64,000 nucleotides of DNA, taken from contig JAILNR010000019.1 of assembly GCA_024691325.1 (NCBI GenBank), positions 1 to 64,000 on the forward strand. The letters are read 5' to 3'. Shown piece after piece: positions 37,015 to 45,454 of this stretch (its first letter is position 1; every line of letters begins with the position of its first letter). Origin of the DNA: Saccharofermentans sp. Lineage in GTDB: Bacteria; Bacillota; Clostridia; Saccharofermentanales; Saccharofermentanaceae. Under the pieces are notes generated by a model. The model saw only the letters and a list, made by a program, of their open reading frames with translations, had not been told where the DNA came from and made no database searches. A program made the translations under genes and the position numbers.

Positions 37015-39609
37015 TTAACCGGTATATATATTCCAGTTTTCATCATCGTAGATATTGTTCCTGACAGTCATCCAATAGCTGTCAGGGTCATTAAATTGCG
37101 TCTCTCCATTGGTCGCAAGAGATAATTCCTCGGATATATAAATGATCTGATCGCCGGTCTTGTCGTCAGGAATCATCGGGTTGCCCGTAAACGGATTTAC
37201 AGGGTTATCAATGATACCGTCGAGTGCCAGGTACGGCGTATCCGCATTGGTCATGAATTGATCTGAAGTAACAAACTCCGTACTGCCGAAGTCCTTGACC
37301 ATAAGTATTGGATTGAGGCTCTCCGCATCGTATTCGGGATCAGATATGAGAAGATCATCGAACTGCGACAGAGGGAACCCGTGGTCAGCTACGATGATTA
37401 TTCTCGTGTTGTCGTAAAGACCATTTGCTCTTAAGTAATCGAACCATCTTCCTAGTGCTATGCAGGCTGCCATGTCGCACTGATAGTGAAGGTAATTGTG
37501 ATAGTCGGTATCCATGATCATCTGCACGCCATCGACAGTAAAACGGTCCTGATGAGCTTCATCGAATTCGGTGTTATCGATAACCACAGCAGGCTGGTAT
37601 GACGGCTCTTCGAGCATGCAGACTTCGTGTGTACTTTCATTGGCGAACATGAAGAATGTGTTCTCAGGTTCACTTGTCACATCCACGATATCCGGCAATG
37701 CCTCGAGCACCATATATTGCGATACATAATCTTCGAGTATTCCGTACTGGCGGTGAAGTTCTCCTAAGCCTATAAAAGTATCGTCAACATAACCGCCGTA
37801 AGTGAGGTTCATACATGTATATGAACCATCCGTATAGAAGCGTGACTGGATGATGTTTGGCATGATCTTCATGATTCCGTAGCAGAAAAGATTTCTGTTG
37901 AGACGAAGCTCAAGTTCTTCACCTGCATCAGTCAGAAACTCACTTCTGTAGTTAAATGTGCCTGCCATCTGGAAGGCATTGATATTCTCGTTGTCATCAT
38001 AAATGCTTACGTCGTCATACCATGCGTAATTGGCAAGTGACGGGTCGCCGACAGATACTGTCCATCCCTCATCCGCGAAGATGGTGGGGAGGACGCGGAG
38101 CGATTCGTTGTGCTTATCCACAAGCGGCTCATCCGCTCTCAAGTTAAGCATATAAGGCGTATACTCATATCCGCCGAATACCGCAGGAACAGCCATATTG
38201 GTTCTTCTTCCGAATGAGACTGTGTTCGGGTAGTAGGTAAATCCGTCAAACTGCGAAGCGACATCAGGACGCTCGTTAAAGATATACGGGATGTACGCGC
38301 CGATCATTCTGTCCATCATTATGACTACAACATTCTGACCTGTCGTGGACATGGGGACCACAACATCCTCTGCGCTGTTGGTCCTGATCTGACCGTGCTC
38401 ATTAATATCTTTAACTATTGTCCTAAGATTTTTAAATGATACAAAACAGATCGTTATAAGGAATATTACAAGCACGGGTTTAAAGAACTTTTTAAACTTC
38501 CAGACGAGCACCAAAACAGCTCCGGCGATCACGACATTCCAGACTATGTTGGGAATCCACTCCTCATTCAAAAAGTAAAGAACGAGATCGAAGATGAGCT
38601 TCCTTGATATCGTTCCGAAACTCTTGTTAAAGAAGACGTAGTTGGCGATTCCCGCGGTTGCGATTACGGGCATAACATAAGTCATTACCTTGCCGAGCGT
38701 TTCCTTGGTAAGGTAAATAAACAAAGGTATCCAGATAAGGAAAGTTCCTGCGGCAGCAAGCGTGCTGCTGAGAAGATACCAGGCGGGACTGTAAGGATTC
38801 TCGATGTATGTGTTTATCATCTCGGTCGGGTTGGCTGCGATTACATCCGAGGGTATAAAGAAACCGGTAAGCACAGCAAGCACTGCGCACGAGAGCATGA
38901 TGATGGAAAAAGACATTTCACCTGCGGGATGCTTCTTCTTTTCTTTTCGGGCGGTGGGGTGCCACAGGCTGACGACAACATTCTTCATAAGAGAGAAGAT
39001 GTTGTTTAAGGTCCAATAGAATACGAGTCCCGCGGGGGAGCCGTAAAGGAGCACGAGGAAGACCAGCGCGATGATGATAAGCTTCAGGTTGTCTTTTATC
39101 GTTTTCTTATCGGAATACACGAAGCCCGAGATGATGTTGATGGCGGTCATGAGGATCGGAAGAAGGTTGATGCTCACGGAACCCAGCGGGATAAGACCGT
39201 CAGGAAGCCCAAGATCTTTTATCGGGCCCAATGAACTTCCGTGGAGGATGTTGAGGTTCGACAGGAAACTGTAGGCTGCGATGAAGAACGGGATCTGCAG
39301 GAAAAGCGATATCGATTCCTTCAACACATCTGTTGACTTGTAGTTGTTCTCTCTGTAGTAAGCCTGGAGCATCATGACGCGTTCGTCTCCCGAGAATGCG
39401 CTCTTGATGCGGTCCACCCAGGGCTTCATCATCTTTTTCTTTTGAAGTTGTTCCTTCTCTAACTTGTCCGCGCGAAAATACAAAGGCAGCAGCAGGAAGT
39501 TTACCACCAGGCTCATGGCGAGGATGGATAAACCTGCATTATGAGTGAGCTTGTAAGCGTAAAAGCAGATGAATTCAAACAGGAGTTTGAGCGGCTCAAC
39601 TATTAACAA
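37015..39609 (-). CDS. Fusion: YidC/Oxa1-like membrane domain + sulfatase/LTA-synthase-like domain (paralogue of 29769..32390)
   Basis: GLSILAMSLVVNFLLLPLY, LQIPFFIAAYSFL, AGLVFYWTLNNIFSL; NVVVIMMDRMIGAYIPYIFNERPDVASQFDGFTYYPNTVSFG; IIIVADHGFPLSQFDD. Confidence 0.85.
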   Translation of the reverse strand: MLIVEPLKLLFEFICFYAYKLTHNAGLSILAMSLVVNFLLLPLYFRADKLEKEQLQKKKMMKPWVDRIKSAFSGDERVMMLQAYYRENNYKSTDVLKESISLFLQIPFFIAAYSFLSNLNILHGSSLGPIKDLGLPDGLIPLGSVSINLLPILMTAINIISGFVYSDKKTIKDNLKLIIIALVFLVLLYGSPAGLVFYWTLNNIFSLMKNVVVSLWHPTARKEKKKHPAGEMSFSIIMLSCAVLAVLTGFFIPSDVIAANPTEMINTYIENPYSPAWYLLSSTLAAAGTFLIWIPLFIYLTKETLGKVMTYVMPVIATAGIANYVFFNKSFGTISRKLIFDLVLYFLNEEWIPNIVWNVVIAGAVLVLVWKFKKFFKPVLVIFLITICFVSFKNLRTIVKDINEHGQIRTNSAEDVVVPMSTTGQNVVVIMMDRMIGAYIPYIFNERPDVASQFDGFTYYPNTVSFGRRTNMAVPAVFGGYEYTPYMLNLRADEPLVDKHNESLRVLPTIFADEGWTVSVGDPSLANYAWYDDVSIYDDNENINAFQMAGTFNYRSEFLTDAGEELELRLNRNLFCYGIMKIMPNIIQSRFYTDGSYTCMNLTYGGYVDDTFIGLGELHRQYGILEDYVSQYMVLEALPDIVDVTSEPENTFFMFANESTHEVCMLEEPSYQPAVVIDNTEFDEAHQDRFTVDGVQMIMDTDYHNYLHYQCDMAACIALGRWFDYLRANGLYDNTRIIIVADHGFPLSQFDDLLISDPEYDAESLNPILMVKDFGSTEFVTSDQFMTNADTPYLALDGIIDNPVNPFTGNPMIPDDKTGDQIIYISEELSLATNGETQFNDPDSYWMTVRNNIYDDENWNIYTG

Positions 39610-39672
39610 GAAAAGATAATTGAATATAGTCCCACACTCCTTAACCGGGTTTGTTCAAAGCAATCAGAGTTC

Positions 39673-39748
39673 TGGTGGAGACGAAGGGGATCGAACCCTC
39701 GACCTTACGGATGCGAACCGTACGCTCTCCCAGCTGAGCTACGCCCCC
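39673..39748 (-). tRNA. tRNA-Ala (anticodon CGC)
   Basis: Reverse complement GGGGGCGTAGCTCAGCTGGGAGAGCGTACGGTTCGCATCCGTAAGGTCGAGGGTTCGATCCCCTTCGTCTCCACCA folds as cloverleaf; G3:U70 wobble; encoded CCA. Confidence 0.96.
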
Positions 39749-39772
39749 ATAACGGAGACGATTATAACACCA

Positions 39773-40633
39773 TCAGGATAGAAAATCGATAATAGCGGCA
39801 AGCTTGGAAGATGCGAGTTCGCGGCCTGTGTTGTATACGCGGCGAAGTTCATCGGGATCTTTCTCGAGGGGGCTTATGTTAAGTGCATGGGGCGGTCTTA
39901 AGACGAAGGCACTGCCTTCATCCTCGCGGACTTTAACGTAAGCTTTCTGTGCATTATACGTGGCGGGTCTGTCGGCAAGGCCTTGAATGAGTGCCGGGTA
40001 TTTATGAAGAGCCGCTTTGATCGCGGTGAAGTACTTGTACTGGTGCTTGGTATAATCAGCGGGCTGGGTGAGGATCACAAGGTTCCTGTTGCAGCCGCAT
40101 TTTTCCATAAACTCCAGCGGGATCGAATCGCTGATGCCTCCGTCAAGAAGCTTCTGTCCGTTGATGTCAACTACACGGGAGGCAAGAGGCATAGACGCTG
40201 ACGCCTGTATCCACAGCATGTCTTCCGGACCTCCGTCAGTAAGAAGGTGATAGACAGGCTTTCCCGTTACAACATCAGTAGCAACGGCGTAGAACTCAAG
40301 CGGATCGTTCTTAAAGGTTTCCTTATCAAATATATCAAGCTCATCCGGCATCTTGCGGTAGCAAAAATCTGCCCCGTAAAGATCGCCCGTGAATATGAGC
40401 GAGCGGAAACTTTTGTAGTGCCAGTCAGATGCGTAGTTGACGTTGTATCTTATCGCGCGGCCGATCTGATGCGATTTATAGTTGCAGCCAAAGGCGGCAC
40501 CTGCGGATACACCTGCAGCCTTATCGAAAACGATATTGTTTTCCATAAGCACATCGAGTATGCCTGCGGTAAACAATCCCCTCATGGCTCCGCCTTCAAG
40601 CACGAGCCCTTTTACATTCCTGTTACTATTCAC
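39773..40633 (-). CDS. Patatin-like phospholipase family protein
   Basis: GLVLEGGAMRGLFTAGILD, AGVSAGAAFG lipase motif, DGGISDSIPL. Confidence 0.9.
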   Translation of the reverse strand: MNSNRNVKGLVLEGGAMRGLFTAGILDVLMENNIVFDKAAGVSAGAAFGCNYKSHQIGRAIRYNVNYASDWHYKSFRSLIFTGDLYGADFCYRKMPDELDIFDKETFKNDPLEFYAVATDVVTGKPVYHLLTDGGPEDMLWIQASASMPLASRVVDINGQKLLDGGISDSIPLEFMEKCGCNRNLVILTQPADYTKHQYKYFTAIKAALHKYPALIQGLADRPATYNAQKAYVKVREDEGSAFVLRPPHALNISPLEKDPDELRRVYNTGRELASSKLAAIIDFLS

Positions 40634-40699
40634 GCGTCAATGATAGTAAGAGAGTTTGCGCGTGTCAATTTTTGTTATTATGAAGCAGGTGAGGTAATT

Positions 40700-41581
40700 A
40701 TGATCAAACGATTTTTTGAAAAGCATGGAATAGAACCCGTTAAATTCATACACATGTCCATCGCAGGTATTGTGTCCGCTATCGGCATTACTATGTTCCT
40801 GTCCCCGGTCCATCTTTACGATTCAGGCATCGCGGGAACATCTCTTTTATTGTCGCAGTTGTCGTATATCGGTTTTTTCAATCTCTCTTTCTTCCTTGCC
40901 GTGTTAAACATTCCTTTGATAATCTACGGGCTTAAGAAACAGGGTGTGGCTTTTACTGTTTACTCTGTGTTTGCCGTTATCGTGTATTCTATCTCGGCTC
41001 TTGTTATCGAGGACGTGTTTGAACTTGGCGAAGCCTCGCCTATTGCAGGCACCGATCTTCTTTTGTGTGCGATATTCGGCGGACTTATCTGCGGTGCGGG
41101 ATCCGGTATATCAGTAAGGTACGGAGGTGCCATAGATGGTGTGGAAGTCATGGCTGTTATTTTCGCGAAGTCTTTGAATCTCACTGTCGGAACTTTCATG
41201 ATGATCTACAACACATGCCTTTATGTTATCTGCGGCATCATCTTCAAAAGTTGGACATTGCCTTTGTACTCGATGGTGACGTACTACGTTGCTCTTCATA
41301 CGATAGACTTTATCGCCGAGGGTATCGACCGTTCCAAGTCGGTCATGATAATTACCGGTAAGGGGGATGAAGTCTCGAAGGCGCTGATGGAGGAATTCGG
41401 TTCAGGTACGACTATAATCCCTGCCAAGGGCGGCTTTACCATGAAGGACAGAACCGTGGTGTATTTTGTCGTGAACAGATTCCAGATTGCACGTATGAGG
41501 ACCCTGGTTCACAAGGTAGATCCTCACGCCTATTTAACTATCTCAGAAGTTGCTGACATTTATAAGTACGAACAAGGCTAA
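40700..41581 (+). CDS. YitT family (DUF2179) membrane protein
   Basis: GDGIS-type TM protein with SPVHLYDSGIAGTSLLL and C-terminal DUF2179-like TIIPAKGGFTMKDRTVVYFVV; start MIKRFF with aggtgagg RBS. Confidence 0.85.
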   Translation: MIKRFFEKHGIEPVKFIHMSIAGIVSAIGITMFLSPVHLYDSGIAGTSLLLSQLSYIGFFNLSFFLAVLNIPLIIYGLKKQGVAFTVYSVFAVIVYSISALVIEDVFELGEASPIAGTDLLLCAIFGGLICGAGSGISVRYGGAIDGVEVMAVIFAKSLNLTVGTFMMIYNTCLYVICGIIFKSWTLPLYSMVTYYVALHTIDFIAEGIDRSKSVMIITGKGDEVSKALMEEFGSGTTIIPAKGGFTMKDRTVVYFVVNRFQIARMRTLVHKVDPHAYLTISEVADIYKYEQG

Positions 41582-41731
41582 AATGTCTAAAAACAAGGCC
41601 TCTAAAGCGGTTTTTTTGCCATTTTGACAAGTTACATGTAAGACACGCGCGATGATATAATTTACACGTGGCATTTCTCGCCACATTCGTTGGTTTTCAG
41701 AGGGTTTTATCATCAAAGAAAGAGGCGCGAT

Positions 41732-42247
41732 ATGAGTTTCTCGAAGGGCGAGACAGTAGTTTACGGCGGTAGCGGTGTTTGCCAGATTGACGATATCAAG
41801 GATGTTCGCTTTTATCACGAGCGTCCCCAGAAGTACTATATCTTAAAGCCCCTCTTTGTAAATCAGGCACAGGTTGTATATGTGCCTTACAATAACGAGA
41901 AACTGACTGCCAAGATAAAGCCTGTTATTTCCAAGAAGGAAGCGCTTGATCTCATTCATAATATCAAGGATGGTTCATTGAAGTGGATCGAAGACAGAAA
42001 TGAGCGCAAGGAAGTCTATAACGGACTCATCTCAAGCGGAGACAGAAAGAGCATCGTGGATGTCATAACCGCCATCACCGCACACAGACGTGAGCTTGAG
42101 GATGAGGGCAAGACATTGAACCAGCAGGATGAGAAGATCCTGACAGATGCAGAGAGAAGAATGAATGCTGAGTTCGCAGTGGCTCTCGGCATGGATCCCA
42201 AGGAGATTCCGGATTTCATCCAGGAAGAGAAAGCCAAGGTCAGCTGA
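41732..42247 (+). CDS. CarD family transcriptional regulator
   Basis: FSKGETVVYGGSGVCQIDDIKD...YYILKPLF. Confidence 0.93.
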   Translation: MSFSKGETVVYGGSGVCQIDDIKDVRFYHERPQKYYILKPLFVNQAQVVYVPYNNEKLTAKIKPVISKKEALDLIHNIKDGSLKWIEDRNERKEVYNGLISSGDRKSIVDVITAITAHRRELEDEGKTLNQQDEKILTDAERRMNAEFAVALGMDPKEIPDFIQEEKAKVS

Positions 42248-42286
42248 TTAGACGGTTATTGGAATAAACGAGTCAAATCCAAAGCC

Positions 42287-42316
42287 TTGACAATTCCTAT
42301 GGTTTTGATGTTTAAT
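42287..42316 (+). promoter_or_regulatory. Predicted promoter TTGACA-N18-TTTAAT for chorismate operon
   Basis: TTGACA 42287-42292, TTTAAT 42311-42316; predicted TSS at or next to the leader-peptide ATG. Confidence 0.6.
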
Positions 42317-42323
42317 CTACGGC

Positions 42324-42386
42324 ATGAACAGAAACTTTTACGCATTTGCATACAACTATTATTACTACTTTACGAACGTGAAGTAA
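42324..42386 (+). CDS. Tyr/Phe-rich leader peptide MNRNFYAFAYNYYYYFTNVK (attenuation)
   Basis: 20-codon ORF with 6 Tyr and 3 Phe, followed by intrinsic terminator and DAHP synthase. Confidence 0.82.
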   Translation: MNRNFYAFAYNYYYYFTNVK

Positions 42387-42436
42387 GAGTGGTTTGTGCA
42401 AGCAGGAAGTTAATGGAAAACTGATTTAAATGATAG

Positions 42437-42469
42437 GCGCCGCACGAATCACTCGGGCGGCGCTTTTTT
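42437..42469 (+). terminator. Intrinsic terminator/attenuator upstream of DAHP synthase
   Basis: GCGCCGC (42437-42443) pairs with GCGGCGC (42457-42463), inner CGA/TCG pairs, then TTTTTT. Confidence 0.88.
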
Positions 42470-42521
42470 ACGGCCTCGCCCGCAAGGCGCCAAGTAAACA
42501 GTTCTAGGAGGATTAAAGAAC

Positions 42522-43520
42522 ATGATTGCAGTATTGAAGGAAAGCGCAACAGAACAACAGATTCAGAACCTTACTACCTGGTTCGAGTCTCAGGGAGTTA
42601 AGGTTAACCGCTCCAAGGGTGATTATGTCACCATCTTAGGTCTCATCGGAGACACAACAAAGATCGACATCGATCTTTTAAGAGGCCTCGACATTATCGA
42701 TAATGTAATGAGAATCTCCGAGCCCTTCAAGAAGGCAAACAGAAAGTTCCATCCCGAGGATTCTGTAGTTGATATAAGCGGCGTTAAGATCGGCGGCGGC
42801 AACTTCGCAGTTATGGCGGGTCCGTGCTCAGTTGAGAACGAGGAACAGATAATCGAGACTGCAAAGGCAGTTAAGGCTGCAGGCGCAACACTCTTAAGAG
42901 GCGGAGCTTACAAGCCGAGGACATCTCCTTACGATTTCCAGGGCCTTCACGAAGAGGGAATCAAGCTTCTTATTAAGGCAAGAGAGGAAACCGGTCTTCC
43001 TATCGTATCCGAGATCATGAGTCCCGATCAGATCCCTGTCTTTGAGGAAGTCGACTGTCTGCAGGTAGGTGCACGAAACATGCAGAACTTCGACCTTCTT
43101 AAAGCAATCGGTAAGACAAATAAGCCTGTACTTCTTAAGCGCGGTCTTTCCGCTACCATCAAGGAGTGGCTCATGAGTGCTGAGTACATCATGAGTGAGG
43201 GCAACTCCAATGTCATCCTCTGCGAGAGAGGAATCAGAACATACGAGACATACACGAGAAACACTTTCGATGTAAGTGCTATCTCCGCTTTGAAGGAGCT
43301 TACACACCTTCCTGTTGTAGGTGATCCTTCTCACGCTACCGGCAAGGTATCGCTCATCGAGCCTATGGCTATGGCTGCAGTCGTATCCGGCGCAGACGGA
43401 CTCGAGATCGAAGTTCATAACTGCCCCAAGAAGGCTTTATCCGATGCTGCACAGCAGTTGACACCCGACCAGTTCATCGGTGTAATGGAGTCTATCAACA
43501 AGGCCAGAAGCATACTCTGA
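42522..43520 (+). CDS. aroF: 3-deoxy-7-phosphoheptulonate synthase, type I-beta with N-terminal regulatory domain
   Basis: MAGPCSVENEEQI, GGAYKPRTSPYDFQGL, LLKRGLSATIKEWL, DPSHATGK. Confidence 0.95.
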   Translation: MIAVLKESATEQQIQNLTTWFESQGVKVNRSKGDYVTILGLIGDTTKIDIDLLRGLDIIDNVMRISEPFKKANRKFHPEDSVVDISGVKIGGGNFAVMAGPCSVENEEQIIETAKAVKAAGATLLRGGAYKPRTSPYDFQGLHEEGIKLLIKAREETGLPIVSEIMSPDQIPVFEEVDCLQVGARNMQNFDLLKAIGKTNKPVLLKRGLSATIKEWLMSAEYIMSEGNSNVILCERGIRTYETYTRNTFDVSAISALKELTHLPVVGDPSHATGKVSLIEPMAMAAVVSGADGLEIEVHNCPKKALSDAAQQLTPDQFIGVMESINKARSIL

Positions 43521-43550
43521 TAACAGGATAGAAAGAAGGCAGGCGCGAAA

Positions 43551-44390
43551 ATGAGTATTACAGTCGGCGTAGTGGGTCTCGGCCTTATAGGAGCTTCATT
43601 CTGTAAGGCTTACAAGGAAAGCGGAGCACGGGTGTACGGCTGGAACCGCACACGTTCAACGGCTCAGATGGCAAAGATGCAGGGCGTCATAGACGATTAT
43701 CTAACGGATGATAATCTGGGCACATGCGATCTTGTTATCGTCTCACTTTATCCTGAGGCATCAGTCGAGTGGATGAGGACTCATAAGGACAGCTTCAACA
43801 AGGCGGGTATCGTTATCGATGCATGCGGAACCAAGAAATATATTTGTGAGGAAGGCTTCAAGATTGCAAAGGAAGCAGGCTTTACTTTCGTAGGGTGTCA
43901 TCCGATGGCGGGTTTGCAGTACTCGGGTATGTCTTATGCGAAGGCAGATCTTTATGTGGGCGCTCCCATGGTTGTGGTTCCTCCGGTCTTTGATGACATC
44001 AATCTTCTCGACAGAGTAAAGAATCTTCTTATACCCTGCAAATTCGGAAGCTTCCACGTGGCTCATGCCGAGCAGCATGACAGGATGATATCTTTTACTT
44101 CGCAGATGCCGCATGTAATCTCGAATGCATATATCAAGAGCCCTAATGCGAGAGAGCACAAGGGATTCTCGGGCGGATCATATAAGGACTTAACGAGAGT
44201 TGCCAGTCTTAATCCTACGATGTGGACAGAACTGTTCTTTGAGAACAAGGATAACCTGATCTTCGAGATCGAGAATCTTCAGAATGAACTTCAGAAGTAT
44301 AAGGAAGCTCTTATAAATGATGATCATAAGAAGATGTACGATTTGCTTGAAGAAGGAAGCAGGATTAAGGACGAGGTCGACGGTAAATGA
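43551..44390 (+). CDS. tyrA: Prephenate dehydrogenase
   Basis: GVVGLGLIGASFCKAYK; GCHPMAGLQYSGMSYA. Confidence 0.9.
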   Translation: MSITVGVVGLGLIGASFCKAYKESGARVYGWNRTRSTAQMAKMQGVIDDYLTDDNLGTCDLVIVSLYPEASVEWMRTHKDSFNKAGIVIDACGTKKYICEEGFKIAKEAGFTFVGCHPMAGLQYSGMSYAKADLYVGAPMVVVPPVFDDINLLDRVKNLLIPCKFGSFHVAHAEQHDRMISFTSQMPHVISNAYIKSPNAREHKGFSGGSYKDLTRVASLNPTMWTELFFENKDNLIFEIENLQNELQKYKEALINDDHKKMYDLLEEGSRIKDEVDGK

Positions 44391-45451
44391 TCAAGACAAA
44401 GGTTAAGGCATCCAGGAATTACACTGTAATTACGGGAAGAAGACTGATCGGGCGCACGGGCAAGCTTATCGAGGAGATACGCCCCTTTGCAAAGAAGATC
44501 CTTATCGTAAGTGAGAGCCGTGTGGCTCCTCATTATCTTGCAAGAGTAAAGGCATCGTGCGAGAAGAGCGGCTTTGAAGTATATGACTATGTCTTCGAGG
44601 CCGGTGAGAGATCCAAGAACATTAATACTATAGCGGGCATGTGGGGCGCGATGGCAAAAGCGGGCTTTACAAGAACCGACCTTATAGTTGCTTTGGGAGG
44701 AGGAGTCTGCGGCGACATGGCAGGATTTGCTGCCGCCACATTCCTTCGCGGTATAGACTTCATTCAGATACCGACATCACTTCTTGCGATGGTCGATGCA
44801 TCTATCGGAGGCAAGACAGGAATCGATCTTGCCGAGGGAAAGAATCAGGTGGGCGCATTCTGGCAGCCGTCACTTGTAATAGAAGATATAAGCTGTCTTG
44901 ATACATTGCCTGAAGGTGTTTTTATAGAGGGCATGGCTGAGGTTATCAAGTATGCGTTTATTATGGATCTGCCGCTATATAATCTTCTGTGTGAGAACAC
45001 ACTCGGATCATTGAGAAGTGATCCGCTCCTTCTTGAGAAAGTGGTCGGGATGTGTGTAAAAGATAAAGCGCATGTCATCGAGAATGATGAGCATGATAAC
45101 GGCATCAGGCAAACTTTAAATTACGGTCACACCGTGGGACACGTCATCGAGAAAAACAACAATTTCAGACTGCCTCACGGTATATGCGTCGCGAAGGGCA
45201 TGGGCATCATGATAGATGCGTGCGAGAGAAACAGCACATTGTCTTACGAGGATGCCTCGAATATGAAAGACCTGATAAAGGCATACGGCCTTCCCGTAAG
45301 TGATGAGATAACACCTGAACAGGCAGTGGCCGGCGCTATGAATGATAAGAAGAAGAGAGGCTCGATCCTCTCGGTCATTCTGGTAAATAAGATCGGTCAC
45401 TCTCAGATCAAGAACATGACACATAAAGAGTATCTGGAGTTTTTGAAGTAA
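44387..45451 (+). CDS. aroB: 3-dehydroquinate synthase
   Basis: ALGGGVCGDMAGFAAATFLRGIDFIQIPTSLLAMVDASIGGKTGIDL. Confidence 0.96.
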   Translation: MIKTKVKASRNYTVITGRRLIGRTGKLIEEIRPFAKKILIVSESRVAPHYLARVKASCEKSGFEVYDYVFEAGERSKNINTIAGMWGAMAKAGFTRTDLIVALGGGVCGDMAGFAAATFLRGIDFIQIPTSLLAMVDASIGGKTGIDLAEGKNQVGAFWQPSLVIEDISCLDTLPEGVFIEGMAEVIKYAFIMDLPLYNLLCENTLGSLRSDPLLLEKVVGMCVKDKAHVIENDEHDNGIRQTLNYGHTVGHVIEKNNNFRLPHGICVAKGMGIMIDACERNSTLSYEDASNMKDLIKAYGLPVSDEITPEQAVAGAMNDKKKRGSILSVILVNKIGHSQIKNMTHKEYLEFLK

Positions 45452-45454
45452 TAT

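Noticed and set aside
22925-39609. Horizontally acquired island or mobile element
   Set aside because: No integrase, transposase, direct repeats or att-like sites seen; the nearby tRNA-Ala alone is not evidence of integration
40247-40699. Long N-terminal extension of the YitT ORF
   Set aside because: It is antisense to the patatin gene; MIKRFF at 40700 with an aggtgagg RBS is the credible start
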